DNA of 64,000 nt from Gentiana macrophylla (Eukaryota > Streptophyta > Magnoliopsida > Gentianales > Gentianaceae). The position numbers were made by a program, and so were the translations under genes. This document shows, one piece after another, positions 1 through 9,449 of the stretch; the first letter of the stretch is position 1; each line of letters starts with the position of its first letter. The notes under the pieces were generated by a model. It did no database searches and had not been told where the DNA came from. It saw only the letters and a program-made list of their open reading frames with translations. The stretch spans positions 496,001 to 560,000 of the forward strand of contig JAOBSW010000041.1 of the NCBI GenBank assembly GCA_026214975.1, in the 5' to 3' direction.

Positions 1-1729
1 CAAGTTGATTGGCGTGAAGCGATGTAGGGTGTGCAGATTAGGCCACTTTCGATTTTTCTTTGATGAAATGTCTGCCGACTTCAATATGTTTTGTCTATCA
101 TGTTTGAGCGGGATTGTGAGCAATCATCGATGGCGAGACTTGTTATCACAGTATAACCTCATAGGATGTTGTGTCATAATATGTAGATCCTTCAGGATGA
201 TCTTGGTCCATAATAGTTCACAAATTCCAACAGCCATTGATCGAAATTCAGCTTCAGCACTTGACCTAGAGACCACATTTTGCTTCTTGCTTCTCCATAC
301 CACCAAGTTTCCTCCAAGAAAGATGCATAATCCTGAGGTGGATCTTCTGTCATCAATAGAGCCTGCATAGTCAGCATCAGTGTAGGCTTCTAGAGATAGA
401 TGTCCATTCTTTTTTAACAAGATCCCATGCCCAGCAGTTCCTTAGAGGTATTGTAGGATTCTTTCAACAGCTTGAAGGTGGATTCTCCTTGGATCCTGCA
501 TATACCTGCTAACAACATTCACAGCAAAAGCAATGTCTGGCCTAGTATGAGCCAGATAAATTAGTCTACCAACCAATTTTTGATAATTCACTTTATCCAC
601 TGAAATGTCATCTGAAGCATTATCAATTTTATGATTGTAATCAATAGGTGTAGTAGCAGGTTTGCAACCAAGTTTCCCAGTATCTCTTAGCAAATCAAGG
701 ATATATTTGTGTTGAGAAATAAACATTCCATGCTTTGAGTGAAGGATCTCAATCCCAAGAAAGTATTTTAGCCTGCCCAATTCCTTAATCTCAAATTCTT
801 TAAGAAGGCAATTCTTTAATTTAGTAATTTCATCAAGATCATCACCAGTGATGATGATGTCATCCACATAGACAAGAAGAATGGCCCTTTTCCGGACTTA
901 TCGATTTTAACAAGCGAGTATGGTCACCCCTGGCTCTGTTTGTAATTAGAGAGAGATCATGGCCTTAGTAAATCTGCCAAACCAGGCTCACAGGGAATTT
1001 GTTTGAGCCCATAAAAAGCTTTATTGAGCACGCAAACCTTTCCTTTTTGTCTCAAAACCAGGGGAATGTCCATGTAGACCTCTTCTTTTAACTCCCCGAA
1101 GGAAAGCATTTTTAACATCGAATTGTTGTAAATTCGGTCAAGATTCACAATTTAAAGATAAAAGCAATCGGCAGTGTTCATTTTAGCAATGAGGGCAAAG
1201 GTGTCAAAGTAATCTACTCCATAAGTTTGGGTATATCCTTTGGCAACAAGTCTTGCTTTGTGTCTTTCAATTGTTCCATCAGATTTGTATTTTATGGTAA
1301 AGATCCATCTACAACCAACAGGCTTGGTGTGCTTAGGTAGGTCAACAATATCCCATGTTTTATTCTTTTCTAAGCGTGATCATTTCAATTGATCATAGCA
1401 TCCCTCCATTTCTTTTCTTTAAAGGCTTCACTAACATTTCTAGGTATCTCATTAGAGGATATAGAGCTTAAGAAAGTTTTGTGAGATTGAGAAAAGTTCT
1501 GGTAGGTTAGGAAATTTTGGATAGGGTGCTTAGTAGTACAAGATCTTGTTCCCTTTCTAGCAGCAATAGGCAAGAAATACTCCTCAGTGAGAGTATCAAC
1601 AGGTTTCTGTTTTATGGGTACACAGGGTGCTTGATTTTGATTTTGGCTCAAGTCATCTTCATGAGAGGCTTGGTCATGTTTATCTGGTGAAGGGCTGTTC
1701 AGGTCACACAAAGCAGGAGAAGATTCCAC
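1..1729 (-). pseudogene. CopA pol: linker, reverse transcriptase and RNase H
   Basis: This is the C-terminal part of a copia polyprotein, which makes cDNA from the element RNA inside cytoplasmic particles. From high to low coordinates: the integrase/RT linker (1385-1729, with HPIQNFLTYQNFS and a KKWRDAMIN motif that opens copia RT), an RT N-half (957-1148, KAFYGLKQIPCEPG), the catalytic half (442-876, YVDD at about 861-872 and RPDIAFAVNVVSRYMQDP), and RNase H (1-420, YTDADYAGSIDDRRSTSG, SSAEAEFRSMA, ending near KHIEVGRHFIKEKIESG at the window edge). Frame shifts near 430, 880 and 1150-1380 break it. One break, at 875-890, looks like loss of a base from a TCTGAT codon pair. Confidence 0.88.
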
Positions 1730-1926
1730 TATGAGTGTATCTCTTGAGGTTTGGACTTCTTTCTAGTATAGATTATAACAAAGTTGTTCATTGATAGGTA
1801 GATCAAGATCGGTTTCGGTCTTACAGTAGGAGTGGAAGGCTGATTGTTACATTCTATACTAGGAGAGGACTAGGAGAAGGATTAGTATTGTTACAAGGGG
1901 TTTCCTTATGGGTAGATTCTTGCGGA

Positions 1927-2789
1927 TCAGAAGGAACATGTCACTGGTTTGTTCATTAGTGAAATTCTCCCCTGAAAGTGAGAATGGCCATTTGGATAAT
2001 AAGGAGCACTTTCATTAAAGGTCACATCCACAGAAACAAAGACTTTCTTAGTGGAGAAATTTTGGTAGCATTTGTACCCTTTTGTGTAGAGGAATACCCA
2101 ATGAAGATGCACTAAGGGCCACAGTGGTCTAATTTCCTCTATCTTTGAGAGTGAATGTGAACAAAGGCCTCACAACCAAAGACTACAGGAATCAAACCAT
2201 CGGATACATGAAAGTTGGGATGGAACTGTTTTAGTATGTCAACAGGTGTCTTATAGTCAAGAGTTTTGGAGGGAAGTCTATTGATCAAGTGAGTTGCAGT
2301 TAAAACACCCTCACCCCAATAACATTTAGGGACTTTATTTTGAAATAAAATGGCTCTAGTAACATTCAGAAGATGACCATTTTTCCTCTCTGCCACACCA
2401 TTCTGTTGGGGGGTGTTCACACATGATGATTCATGTATGATGCCATTTCCTTTAAGAATGGGAGACAGTGATTGATTAAAGAAATCTTTAGCGTTGTCAC
2501 TCCTAAAGCGTTTGATTTTTACTCCAAATTGAGTCTCAATCATTTTTAAATAATTAGGAAGGATAACAGACACATCAGATTTGTTTTTTAACAAGTAAAT
2601 CCAAGTTACCCTAGAACAGTCATCCACAAAAGATACAAACCACTTAGCCCCTGATATATTAGGAACAACAGAGGGTCCCCATATATCAGTGTGGATTAAG
2701 TCAAACGGGTTTTTAAACTTCTCAGGATGATTGTTGAATGGGCTTCTTTTATGTTTAGCAAGTTCACACTCGATGCGATTGGAGTTCAT
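1927..2789 (-). pseudogene. CopA integrase
   Basis: This is a copia integrase core, the RNase H-fold enzyme that joins cDNA to host DNA. The 216-residue open stretch (2139-2789) carries the three catalytic positions: Asp in LIHTDIWGPSV, Asp in KRFRSDNAKDF, and Glu in TPQQNGVAERKNGH. Downstream, 1927-2112 encodes the usual post-core segment (HLHWVFLYTKGYKCY, FVSVDVTFNE). A frame change near 2110-2140 separates the two. The N-terminal zinc-binding segment between protease and core is only partly readable. It lies between the protease at 2851 and the linker at 1729, the normal copia position. Confidence 0.9.
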
Positions 2790-2850
2790 TAAGATTAATC
2801 CCTTTAAACATAACAGGAAACATAAGCTTCAAATGATAAATGAAGGATGT

Positions 2851-3345
2851 CTAGCGTTTATGAAATAGCCAAATTTTTTCAAAAAGACGGACATTACAAG
2901 TAATAAGACACTGTTTTTCAGGTTTGTGACTCTCTTTCTGCCAGTCTAGGTAATATAATCCATCTTTACTTTTAGCATGTCCAATCGTCTTCTTCTCCTC
3001 TAGTTCCTGTATAACACACAAGTCAGAGGAGAAAATAGCACAACAATTGGAGTCAGCAGTAAGTCTTTTTATAGACACAAGATTAGTGGACAGTTTTGGG
3101 ACATGTAAAACGTTTTTTAGGATTAGGCTGTGATTCAGTTTGACAGTTCCTTGCCCAGCAACAGTGGCAAAAGAGCCATCAGCAACAGTCACCTTCTTAT
3201 TGCTAGAGCAAGGTGTGTAATCATTAAAAACAGTATGTAGGTGTGTCATGTGGTCAGTGGCTCCAGAGTCCACAACCCATGACATCTCATCATTATCAAA
3301 GAGTCGAAATACGAAAGTGCAAGGCTGCATTTGGGGTTCTTCCAA
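2851..3345 (-). pseudogene. CopA aspartic protease and GAG-pre-integrase segment
   Basis: This is the retropepsin-like protease that matures the polyprotein. It opens with WVVDSGATDHMTH, so the catalytic D-S/T-G triplet is present, followed by VTVADGSFATVAGQGTVKL and LKNVLHVPKLSTNLVSIKRL, which are standard copia protease blocks, and then by KTIGHAKSKDGLYYL, the start of the GAG-pre-integrase region. The open frame ends at 2851 before the integrase zinc ligands. It sits between the degraded gag C-terminus and integrase and is in a different frame from gag as it stands. Confidence 0.9.
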
Positions 3346-3369
3346 GGTTTCAGCAGTTTTATGAGTTTT

Positions 3370-4331
3370 TCACTGAGTAGGATCAAGGTCTTTAGGTGCG
3401 GCATGTTCCTTTGCCTCATCTTTGACTAAGTTCACGAGAATTAGGCATATCCGTAGATCCTTTGTTCCTTTTCCATGAAGTTTCAGCAGATTCTCTTTGG
3501 TGTGCTGTTCTTCTTCTGAAGGTGCAAAAAAGAGCATCTTTCTCAGGATTTTTGGTTGAGGATCTTTGCATGGTGCTCCCTCTTTCTCCTTTTGACTCTT
3601 TGGATTCCCAGTTTCTTGTAGCTTTTGCAGCAAGGGCTGAGCCTTCTTCAGTGGTGTTTTCAAGCATTACACCTCTTCTACCTTCTTCAGTCCTAACAAT
3701 GGACATTGTAGCATTGAGAGATGGAAGATCTTCTTTACCAAGTATCTGCACTCTTACAGGATCTAATTCAGAATTTAGACCAGCAAGAAAGGTGTAGATT
3801 CGATCCTTCTCATTAGCTCTTTTGATGGTTGCAGCATCTTCACTACATTTGAGTTGAATGACTGATAGTGGTCAAGTTCTTGCCATAGACTTTGCAGATG
3901 GTTTGAGTATTACGTGATGGTTTTGTCCCCTGTTTGGCGGTGATATCTTCATCTTTATTTCAAAAATCTGAGCTGCATCATTGACCTTGGAATAGGTTTG
4001 TTTAACCGAATCCCAGATGTCCTTTGCAGTTTCAAGAAACATACATGTATCACTAATGTCAGGTATCATGGCATTCCATAACCATGACATGACCATTGAA
4101 TCAGCTTCATCCCAGGCGTCAAACCTTGGGTCGTCTTTAGACGGGCCGGAACCAGTCAAATGGCCAAGTTTACCTTTGCCTTTTAGGTATGTGCGGACAA
4201 ACTGTGACCATTTGAGATAATTTTTGCATTCGATCGATAAGCGGATTTGAATGGGTTTATATTCACGACGACCTATTTGATTTCTCATTATTTGATGATT
4301 CCTCGAGTAGAGATAACCGAAGAGTCATCCA
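3370..4331 (-). pseudogene. CopA gag
   Basis: This is a copia gag capsid protein of the UBN2/retrotran_gag type. The best stretch (3872-4288) reads NYLKWSQFVRTYLKGKGKLG, then MVMSWLWNAMIPDISDT and TAKDIWDSVKQTYSKVNDAAQIFEIK, the canonical capsid blocks. The likely original start is the ATG at 4331 (MDDSSVISTRG), which is followed by two adjacent stops. A frameshift near 3870-3950 leads to a second stretch (3416-3751) with DPVRVQILGKEDLPSLNATMSIVRTEE, then a decayed zinc knuckle near 3480-3540 split over two frames (HTKEN, KLHGKG). It does not encode an intact product. Confidence 0.85.
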
Positions 4332-4395
4332 TGGAGATAGAAGAGAAGGTGAAAAACAATGAAAGCGGAAGAAGAGCGCTAGCTCTACGATACCA

Positions 4396-4641
4396 TGTGA
4401 ACAAGAAGATAAGCAGAAAGTATATTTCTCATTAAGTTCGTGAATTACAAAGGGAATAAATAGAGAACTCAGGGCTTAGCATACAACCGTTGGGATTAAT
4501 ACTCCCAATGTATAGATGTATAGAGCCACTAAAAGGAAGATAAAAGGTCTGTCATAAATAGCTGTAAAATACAGCTGGAAAAAGTAAGGGTAGGAAAGTA
4601 ATATTCATACTAATAAATAATAGGGAACACGTATTCTAACA
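4396..4641 (-). repeat. CopA 5' LTR with adjoining primer-binding site
   Basis: On the minus strand this 246-bp segment starts TGTTAGAATACG and ends TTCACA, the TG...CA ends of an LTR. The adjoining plus-strand bases 4382-4395 (gctctacgatacca) are the complement of a primer site close to TGGTATCAGAGC, complementary to initiator-Met tRNA. No second copy is in the window, so the ends are set by the TG/CA ends and the PBS only. Confidence 0.75.
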
Positions 4642-4657
4642 CCAATACTTGCACAAT

Positions 4658-6078
4658 TCATCCTGCAGCTAAGCAAGGAAGTACCTGAGTAGCAATAGTG
4701 GAAGTTTCATTACCTGTGTTGTTTGAAGGGGGTTGGCTCAAGTGTTCTAAAAATCGCCCTGGGCGATCGCCTAGGCGCCGCCTAGGCCCTGGACGACCCC
4801 CGGGCGTCCTCGACTTGCCTCTAGGCGATTTATCTGGGCGCTCAAGTGTGCTAGGCGATTTTTTGGGCGCTCCTGGCCCCTTCTAGGCGCTCCTAGGCCC
4901 TCCTAGGCGCTCCTAGGACCTTCTAGGCGCTCTAAGGCCCTTCTAGGCTATTAGGGTTCAATCTGGGCGAACATCAAGTTTTCCCAAGTGTTTAGACAAG
5001 AAAGATGCATAAAACCCTAAAACCACCCTTAAAACCCTAAACCCCCCTCGTAAAAACCCCAAAACCCCCCGTAAAAACCCTAAAACCCTCCTTAAAACCT
5101 TAAACCCCCCGTAAAAACCCTAAAACCCCCCTTAAAACCCCCTTAAAACCCTAAAATCGCCTAGGCGCCCCTGTGGCGTACCGACTTCGCCTAGCGAGTT
5201 TTAGAACATTAGTTGGCTCTGAAGTAGCAGCTTCCTTAAGTCATCCATCTGACTTGGAGTAAAGGGACTGCTTTGAAGTTTGAACTTCAGGCTCAGAGTT
5301 GGCATGGTTACCAAAGAGGTCTTTCTTTGAATGATCCTTTCCAGCCTTCCATGTAATTTCCAGCATTTCTCTTTGAGATGCCCCCTCTTTTTGCAGTGTT
5401 CACACCATGGTTTGTCCCTTTTTCCTTTACTCATTTGGGATGAGTTTTGGGAGACCATGGCAGCAGCTTCCTGAGCATTTTTCAATAGTGTTTCCTTTGA
5501 GAGCTTCCTTCTGCTTTCCTCATGTTTCACTTCAGCAAAGATGGATTTTAGGGAAGGCATTGGTTTTATTTTCAGGACCCTTCCCCTTACATCATCTAAA
5601 TCTGGGTTAAGACCAATCAGGAACTTGAAGATCCTATGTTCTTTGTGCTCATTGAATCTCTTGGCATCAGGGGAACAGTCCCATGGGAGGTCCTCAAAGA
5701 CATCCACTTGTTGCCATGCTTTGGCAAGAAGATTGTAGTAGCTGGATACAGAAAGATTCCCTTGTTTGAGGTCTTGAAGTTTGGCTTCAATTTCATAGTA
5801 TTTTCTTTCTTTGAGTACAACTCTCTGGTGGCATTCCAGATTTCTTGAGCAGTATCAGAGAAAATAATATTTTCAGCAGTTTCAGGAGGCATGTGTCCGA
5901 TTAACCATGACATGACTGGACTGTTTTCCACCCTAACTTGTTTGTAATTGGGTTCTCCTGCTTTAGGGACAGCAACTTCACCGAGTAAGTACTCTTCTTT
6001 CCCTAGGCCGGTGATGAATAGCCGGATAGAACGGGACCAATGAAGGTAATTCTCCCCATTCGGTTTGACAACTGACAT
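4658..6078 (-). pseudogene. CopB gag, split by a small hAT element
   Basis: This is a copia gag. The N-terminal part (5617-6078) starts MSVVKPNGENYLHWSRSIRL and has VMSWLIGHMPPETAENI and TAQEIWNATRELYSKKEN. A frameshift near 5800 passes to the frame of 5201-5707, with RIFKFLIGLNPDLDDVRGRV, KHEESRRK and a complete CCHC knuckle, WCEHCKKRGHLKEKCW. The frame then meets the small hAT element at 5211 and resumes at 4739 with QPPSNNTGNETSTIATQV, reaching a TGA at 4658-4660. The last coding bases before that stop are shared with 19078-19110, which is unexpected (see findings). Confidence 0.85.
4740..5211. mobile_element. Non-autonomous hAT element with telomere-like core
   Basis: The 472-bp element has terminal inverted repeats, aagtgttctaaaaatcgcc on the left and the complement of taatgttctaaaactcgc on the right. 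It is flanked by a perfect 8-bp duplication, gttggctc (4732-4739 and 5212-5219), as expected of hAT elements. The termini closely match those of the autonomous hAT at 14300-18013 (cagtgttctaaaactcgc). There is no coding capacity. The left half is an array of CTAGGCGCTCC-like units (about 4770-4950) and the right half (about 5008-5155) is a degenerate array of aaaaccctaaa/ccccgtaaaa units resembling plant telomere repeats. Confidence 0.88.
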
Positions 6079-6228
6079 GGGTATGTAAGAAGAATCCGAG
6101 AAACCATTAGACGAGTTGGATGTTTCAGTTCTTGCTTCTTGGTGTAAAGACTTTAGGAATTTGTCGTTTCAAATTCCACCGACATTTTTTAATTTTGAGC
6201 TGTTAGATCAAAACAATCTCTGATACCA

Positions 6229-6560
6229 TGTAGAATTTATGATAACAAGTAAAGATGATGTTATATTTTATTCCAAGTATGAATCAGGATATATAGGTTA
6301 CAATGAGAAGCATTAAATTGGTAGTTGTGGAAAAGGTTGTTGGGGACTAGAATAGGAATAAATGGGATTACACAGGTAAACAATCATTAATTAATTTTAT
6401 CTTCACAGCCCAACATCTCAGCTGATCTTCATTGTCTTCACAGCTGAACATCTCAGCTGATCTTCATCTTCACAGCTGAACACCTCAGCTGAATAAGTAC
6501 TGCCCATCTGATCTTCATTTCAAATCTTGATTAATTCTTCACCTTTCTTTTTATTCTACA
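6229..6560 (-). repeat. CopB 5' LTR
   Basis: This 332-bp segment has inverted termini TGTAGAAT...ATTCTACA and lies against a good primer site at 6217-6228 (TGGTATCAGAGA on the minus strand). The other LTR is outside the window. The flank tttcg (6561-6565) would be one half of the target duplication. Confidence 0.8.
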
Positions 6561-6934
6561 TTTCGTACCTCGAGTTCCTTGTTAGATATAAAGATAAGAA
6601 CAAAGAAGAATAGATAGACGTAAGAGTAATAATGTTGAAGTATTGAGATAAAACTCTACGCGATTGTGGACATGGTTTAGTATTTTGATAAGATTTATGG
6701 TAAAAGTCTACATGTTTATTTATAATTATCTCATATGCTTATGGTCTTGTAATCAACTCTATATAATTAATGATGCAAGGAAGAAGGGATTATGAGTAAA
6801 TAATCATTGGATATACTGTTATGAATATTTCCAACATGATAGTAGGACCATTTTTGCATGGGCTTTCAAATTTGTAATTATGTTCGGGTAGAGGTGCGTT
6901 GCATTAATCAATGCGACTCCGTGCCCTCTTCTCT
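6561..6934. other. Non-coding interval, nothing recognised
   Basis: This AT-rich stretch lies between the CopB LTR and a copia protease fragment. No open frame with family features, no RNA gene and no clear repeat is visible. It may be decayed downstream sequence of the same old copia element as 6935-7150. Confidence 0.4.
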
Positions 6935-7150
6935 TTCAACTTACAATCAATCAATCATAGAAAAAAGGCACATTACACTGGTTTTATGAAGTAAGTTTGC
7001 TATCAGAGATTAGATTACATAATAACTTTGGGACAAGTAGAACATGTTGAGAATCAGATTAGGTGTAATAGCTAAGGAGCCTTTTTCAATAATTGTAGAA
7101 AAGGATCCATCAACTATTTTTACTGTTTGATTACCGGCATAAGGATTATA
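6935..7150 (-). pseudogene. Copia protease fragment
   Basis: Minus-strand translation gives YNPYAGNQTVKIVDGSFST, then EKGSLAITPNLIL, and after a frameshift NLISDSKLTS and NQCNVPFF, the mid and C-terminal blocks of a copia protease and the start of GAG-pre-integrase. The catalytic DSG is missing because the fragment starts after it. This is a short relic with no LTR of its own. Confidence 0.65.
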
Positions 7151-7190
7151 CTAACTCCGTCCCTAAATAATAGCCACTTTAGGAAAATAA
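7150..7190. mobile_element. Possible Stowaway/Mariner MITE end
   Basis: The bases actaactccgtccctaaata resemble the CTCCCTCCGTCCC terminal repeat of plant Stowaway MITEs, just after a TA dinucleotide. The opposite end is not found; the microsatellite at 7199 follows directly. This is a weak, fragmentary call. Confidence 0.35.
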
Positions 7191-7198
7191 CTTGTGTT

Positions 7199-7217
7199 TA
7201 TATTTATTATTATGATC

Positions 7218-7260
<43 letters not shown>

Positions 7261-7262
7261 TA
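7199..7262. repeat. TTA/ATT microsatellite
   Basis: A run of tattattat units, with one interruption (gatc near 7215), covers about 60 bp just before the CopC LTR. Confidence 0.9.
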
Positions 7263-7296
7263 TTGTAGCCGGATTATAAGGCTTCTGTTTTGATTC

Positions 7297-7443
7297 TGTT
7301 AGGATTCACACGCCTTTGACCAGGCAGCTAGATTAGAGTCCTAGATAGTTAAGTTTCCTATTCTGATTGTATAAATACAAACTCTCTATAAAATCAAGAA
7401 GCCTACGTTAAAAGGTTTCTCTTTTAACATAGTATCAGAGTCA
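7297..7443 (+). repeat. CopC 5' LTR (7297-7430) and primer site (7431-7443)
   Basis: The 134-bp LTR has terminal repeats TGTTAGGATT...CTTTTAACA and a TATA-like tract at 7368-7376 (tataaatac). The primer site follows directly as tagtatcagagtc. It differs from TGGTATCAGAGCC by one G-to-A and one C-to-T, the transitions expected from deaminated methylcytosine. Confidence 0.7.
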
Positions 7444-7477
7444 TCCTACAAAAATTCTACACACCAAAAATAATCCC

Positions 7478-8562
7478 ATGAATTATTGAGCAGCCTTCAC
7501 CGGAGAAAGGACCTCCACCTCTGGAGGTACCACCTCCGATGCCTCATCACAGGTAGCAGAATCCCAGATAAACAATCTCCTAGCTGGAGATGACAATTCC
7601 AAATCAAATTCCACCTCTATTCTACTCCCAACCAGAAAATTAGATGATTAAAACTACCTTGAGTAAGCACAAACCATCAAACTAGCAACCGATGGAAAGT
7701 GAAAGCTGGGGTTTTTGATAAGAGAGGAAGTCGCACCACCTGCAAATGACCAGAAACACAAGATTTTGAAGTCTGAGAATTCAATGGTGATGGCATGGCT
7801 CATAAACTCTATGGAGCTGTCCATTGCTAGGCCTCATATGTTGCTATCCTCAACCAAGGACATACTGGATGTTGTAAAAGAGATGTATTTTGACCTAGAG
7901 AACTCATCTCAAATTTATGAGATCAAAACCAAGTTATGGAGTGTGAGCCAAAGAGAAAGAGATGTCACCTCTTATTACAATGATATAGTATCTTTGTAAG
8001 GAGGCTGGATCTATGTCATGAAGACAAGTGGGAGTGCATAGTAGACAATATAAAGTTTCACAAAAGAGAGGAGAATGAGAGGGTATGCTCGTTCGTCTAA
8101 ACCAAGACCTAAATGAGGCCAGGGGGAGAATTCTGGGAAGGAATCCCCTACCATCCCCAAGAGAGACTTTTTTCTGAAATCAGGAGAGAAGAATCAAGGA
8201 GAAAGGTGATGTACAGATCAGGACACACTGAAGCAGAAGGATCTGCAATGGTGGCAAGCAGATCAGAATCAATGAAAAAGCCTGACATGTAGAAGCTTAA
8301 GTGTGAACATTGCAAGCAAAATGGGCACACCAAGGACATATGTTGGGGTATCCATGGAAAGCCATCTTGGAAGAACAAAGGTGCAAACTCTCAGAGCTCT
8401 GAACAAGGGAAGGCTAACCAGGTATCATCTGATTCTGGGCCACAATCTGCAACAGGGACTATCCCATTTGCTCAGGACCAGCTAGAGCAATTGAGTAAAA
8501 TTCTTAACTCACAGCTCTCTGTGAAATCCAAGCCAAATTGTTCCCTAGCTGAGTCTATGTAA
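7478..8562 (+). pseudogene. CopC gag
   Basis: This is a copia gag relic. From the ATG at 7478 one frame gives a Ser/Thr-rich leader, NYLE-AQTIKLATDGK with stops, SENSMVMAWLINSMELSIA and MYFDLENSSQIYEIKTKLW; after frame changes near 8000-8290 a complete CCHC knuckle appears at 8302-8343 (CEHCKQNGHTKDIC), followed by HGKPSWKNKG and IPFAQDQLEQLSKIL. At least four in-frame stops occur in the first 240 bases. The knuckle and capsid motifs show the family clearly even though no product is possible. Confidence 0.82.
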
Positions 8563-8584
8563 CCATTTCTTTTTGTCTTTGTTA

Positions 8585-8880
8585 GGAGTCGGTGATAAAA
8601 CTGAGTGGGTAGTTGACTCTGGAGCAACTGACCACATGATTGTATTCTTTGAACATTTTTAAACTATAATCCATGCCCAGGAAACCAAAAGATTAGACTG
8701 GCATATGGTTCTTTCTGTACTATTGCTGGGAAAGGAACCATCTATGTATCACTAAATATAACACTAAAAGATGTACTCCATGTTCCTAAACGGCATGTAA
8801 CCTACTGTCACTAGGTAAGTTAACCTTTGAGCAAAACTGTGAAACTTTATTTTCTAAAGATTGTTGTCTGTTTCAGGACA
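8585..8880 (+). pseudogene. CopC protease and start of GAG-pre-integrase
   Basis: It opens with GDKTEWVVDSGATDHMI, so the catalytic DSG survives, then loses frame. LTFEQNCETLFSKDCCLFQD near 8820-8880 is the end of the protease-side block. Immediately afterwards the coding strand switches to minus (next feature), so the pre-integrase domain is split by an inversion breakpoint near 8880. Confidence 0.75.
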
Positions 8881-9445
8881 ATGATTATACCTTTCTCAAT
8901 CAATAACCATCTAAGTATTGATTAATGTACTTTGTTCCATTATCAGGACTTAAAATTTGAATTTGTATATGGAAGTAGGTACTTATCATCTCATAAAACT
9001 GTTTAAAGATCATTTCTACTTCTGATTTTTCTTTCATTAAATAGACCAATGTTAAGCGCGTGTGATCATCTATAAGGGTGATAACCACCTTTTGCCATTA
9101 ATTGTGCTTAGCCTAGAGGGACTCCACACATCACTATGAATCATAGTAAATGGTTTGGAGGGAACATAGGGTTGAGCATGGTATGGTTGTCTGGTTTGCT
9201 TTGCAAGAATACAAAAATTCACATCTTTATTATTAAAAGAGTTCAGGAAGCAGTTTTTGCATGTATGAAAAGCTAGGATGCCTTAATCTCTTATGTAAAA
9301 CTAGAATTAGATTCTGATTTTACTGGGACCTTGTGTGGTCGCTTCCTCTCATAAGGTTCTCCTTTTGCGAGTCCATTCTAGATTCCATTACATAGAGTCC
9401 AGCTTACACCTGGCAATCATCTTCTCCAAATCTGAAGAAACAAAT
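8880..9445 (-). pseudogene. CopC pre-integrase and integrase, inverted segment
   Basis: Minus-strand translation, from high to low coordinates, gives DLEKMIARCKLDS, YVMESRMDSQKENLMRGSDH, LRHPSFSYMQKLLPELF (the zinc-binding His block), ILAKQTRQPYHAQPY, FTMIHSDVWSPSRLS (first catalytic Asp), VITLIDDHTRLTLVYLMKEK and ILSPDNGTKYINQYL (second catalytic Asp). These pieces would fit exactly between the flanking plus-strand blocks if turned round. The third catalytic residue (Glu, in the PQQNG block) and everything after it are missing. The element therefore suffered inversion plus deletion rather than insertion of another element. Confidence 0.8.
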
Positions 9446-9449
9446 CACA

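Larger units (their letters stand above)
1..4641 (-). mobile_element. CopA: Ty1/copia retrotransposon, 3' end off window
   Basis: A minus-strand copia element reads from its 5' LTR (4396-4641) through gag, protease, integrase, RT and RNase H to the left window edge; the 3' LTR lies outside. The order PR-INT-RT-RH is diagnostic of Ty1/copia. The LTR begins TGTTAGAATACG on the minus strand and is followed by a primer-binding site resembling the initiator-Met tRNA 3' end. CopA lies directly against CopB gag sequence at 4642, so it inserted into CopB; the candidate 5-bp duplication is ccaat (4642-4646), whose partner is outside the window. Scattered stops and frameshifts make it non-functional as read. 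Confidence 0.9.
4642..6560 (-). mobile_element. CopB: Ty1/copia retrotransposon, 5' part
   Basis: A minus-strand copia element is represented by its 5' LTR (6229-6560), primer site (6217-6228, tctctgatacca on the plus strand) and gag. It is interrupted by a small hAT element at 4740-5211 and cut at 4641 by CopA. Its pol genes, if still present, would lie left of the window. The gag frame runs cleanly across the hAT element when that element and one target duplicate are ignored, which shows the hAT came later. Confidence 0.88.

Noticed and set aside
3462..3797. Plus-strand open frame of 111 codons
   Set aside because: Antisense to CopA gag, where the minus strand carries recognisable capsid text.
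5000..5160. True interstitial telomere or chromosome end
   Set aside because: The CCCTAAA-like units are degenerate and fully contained within a hAT element with its own target duplication.
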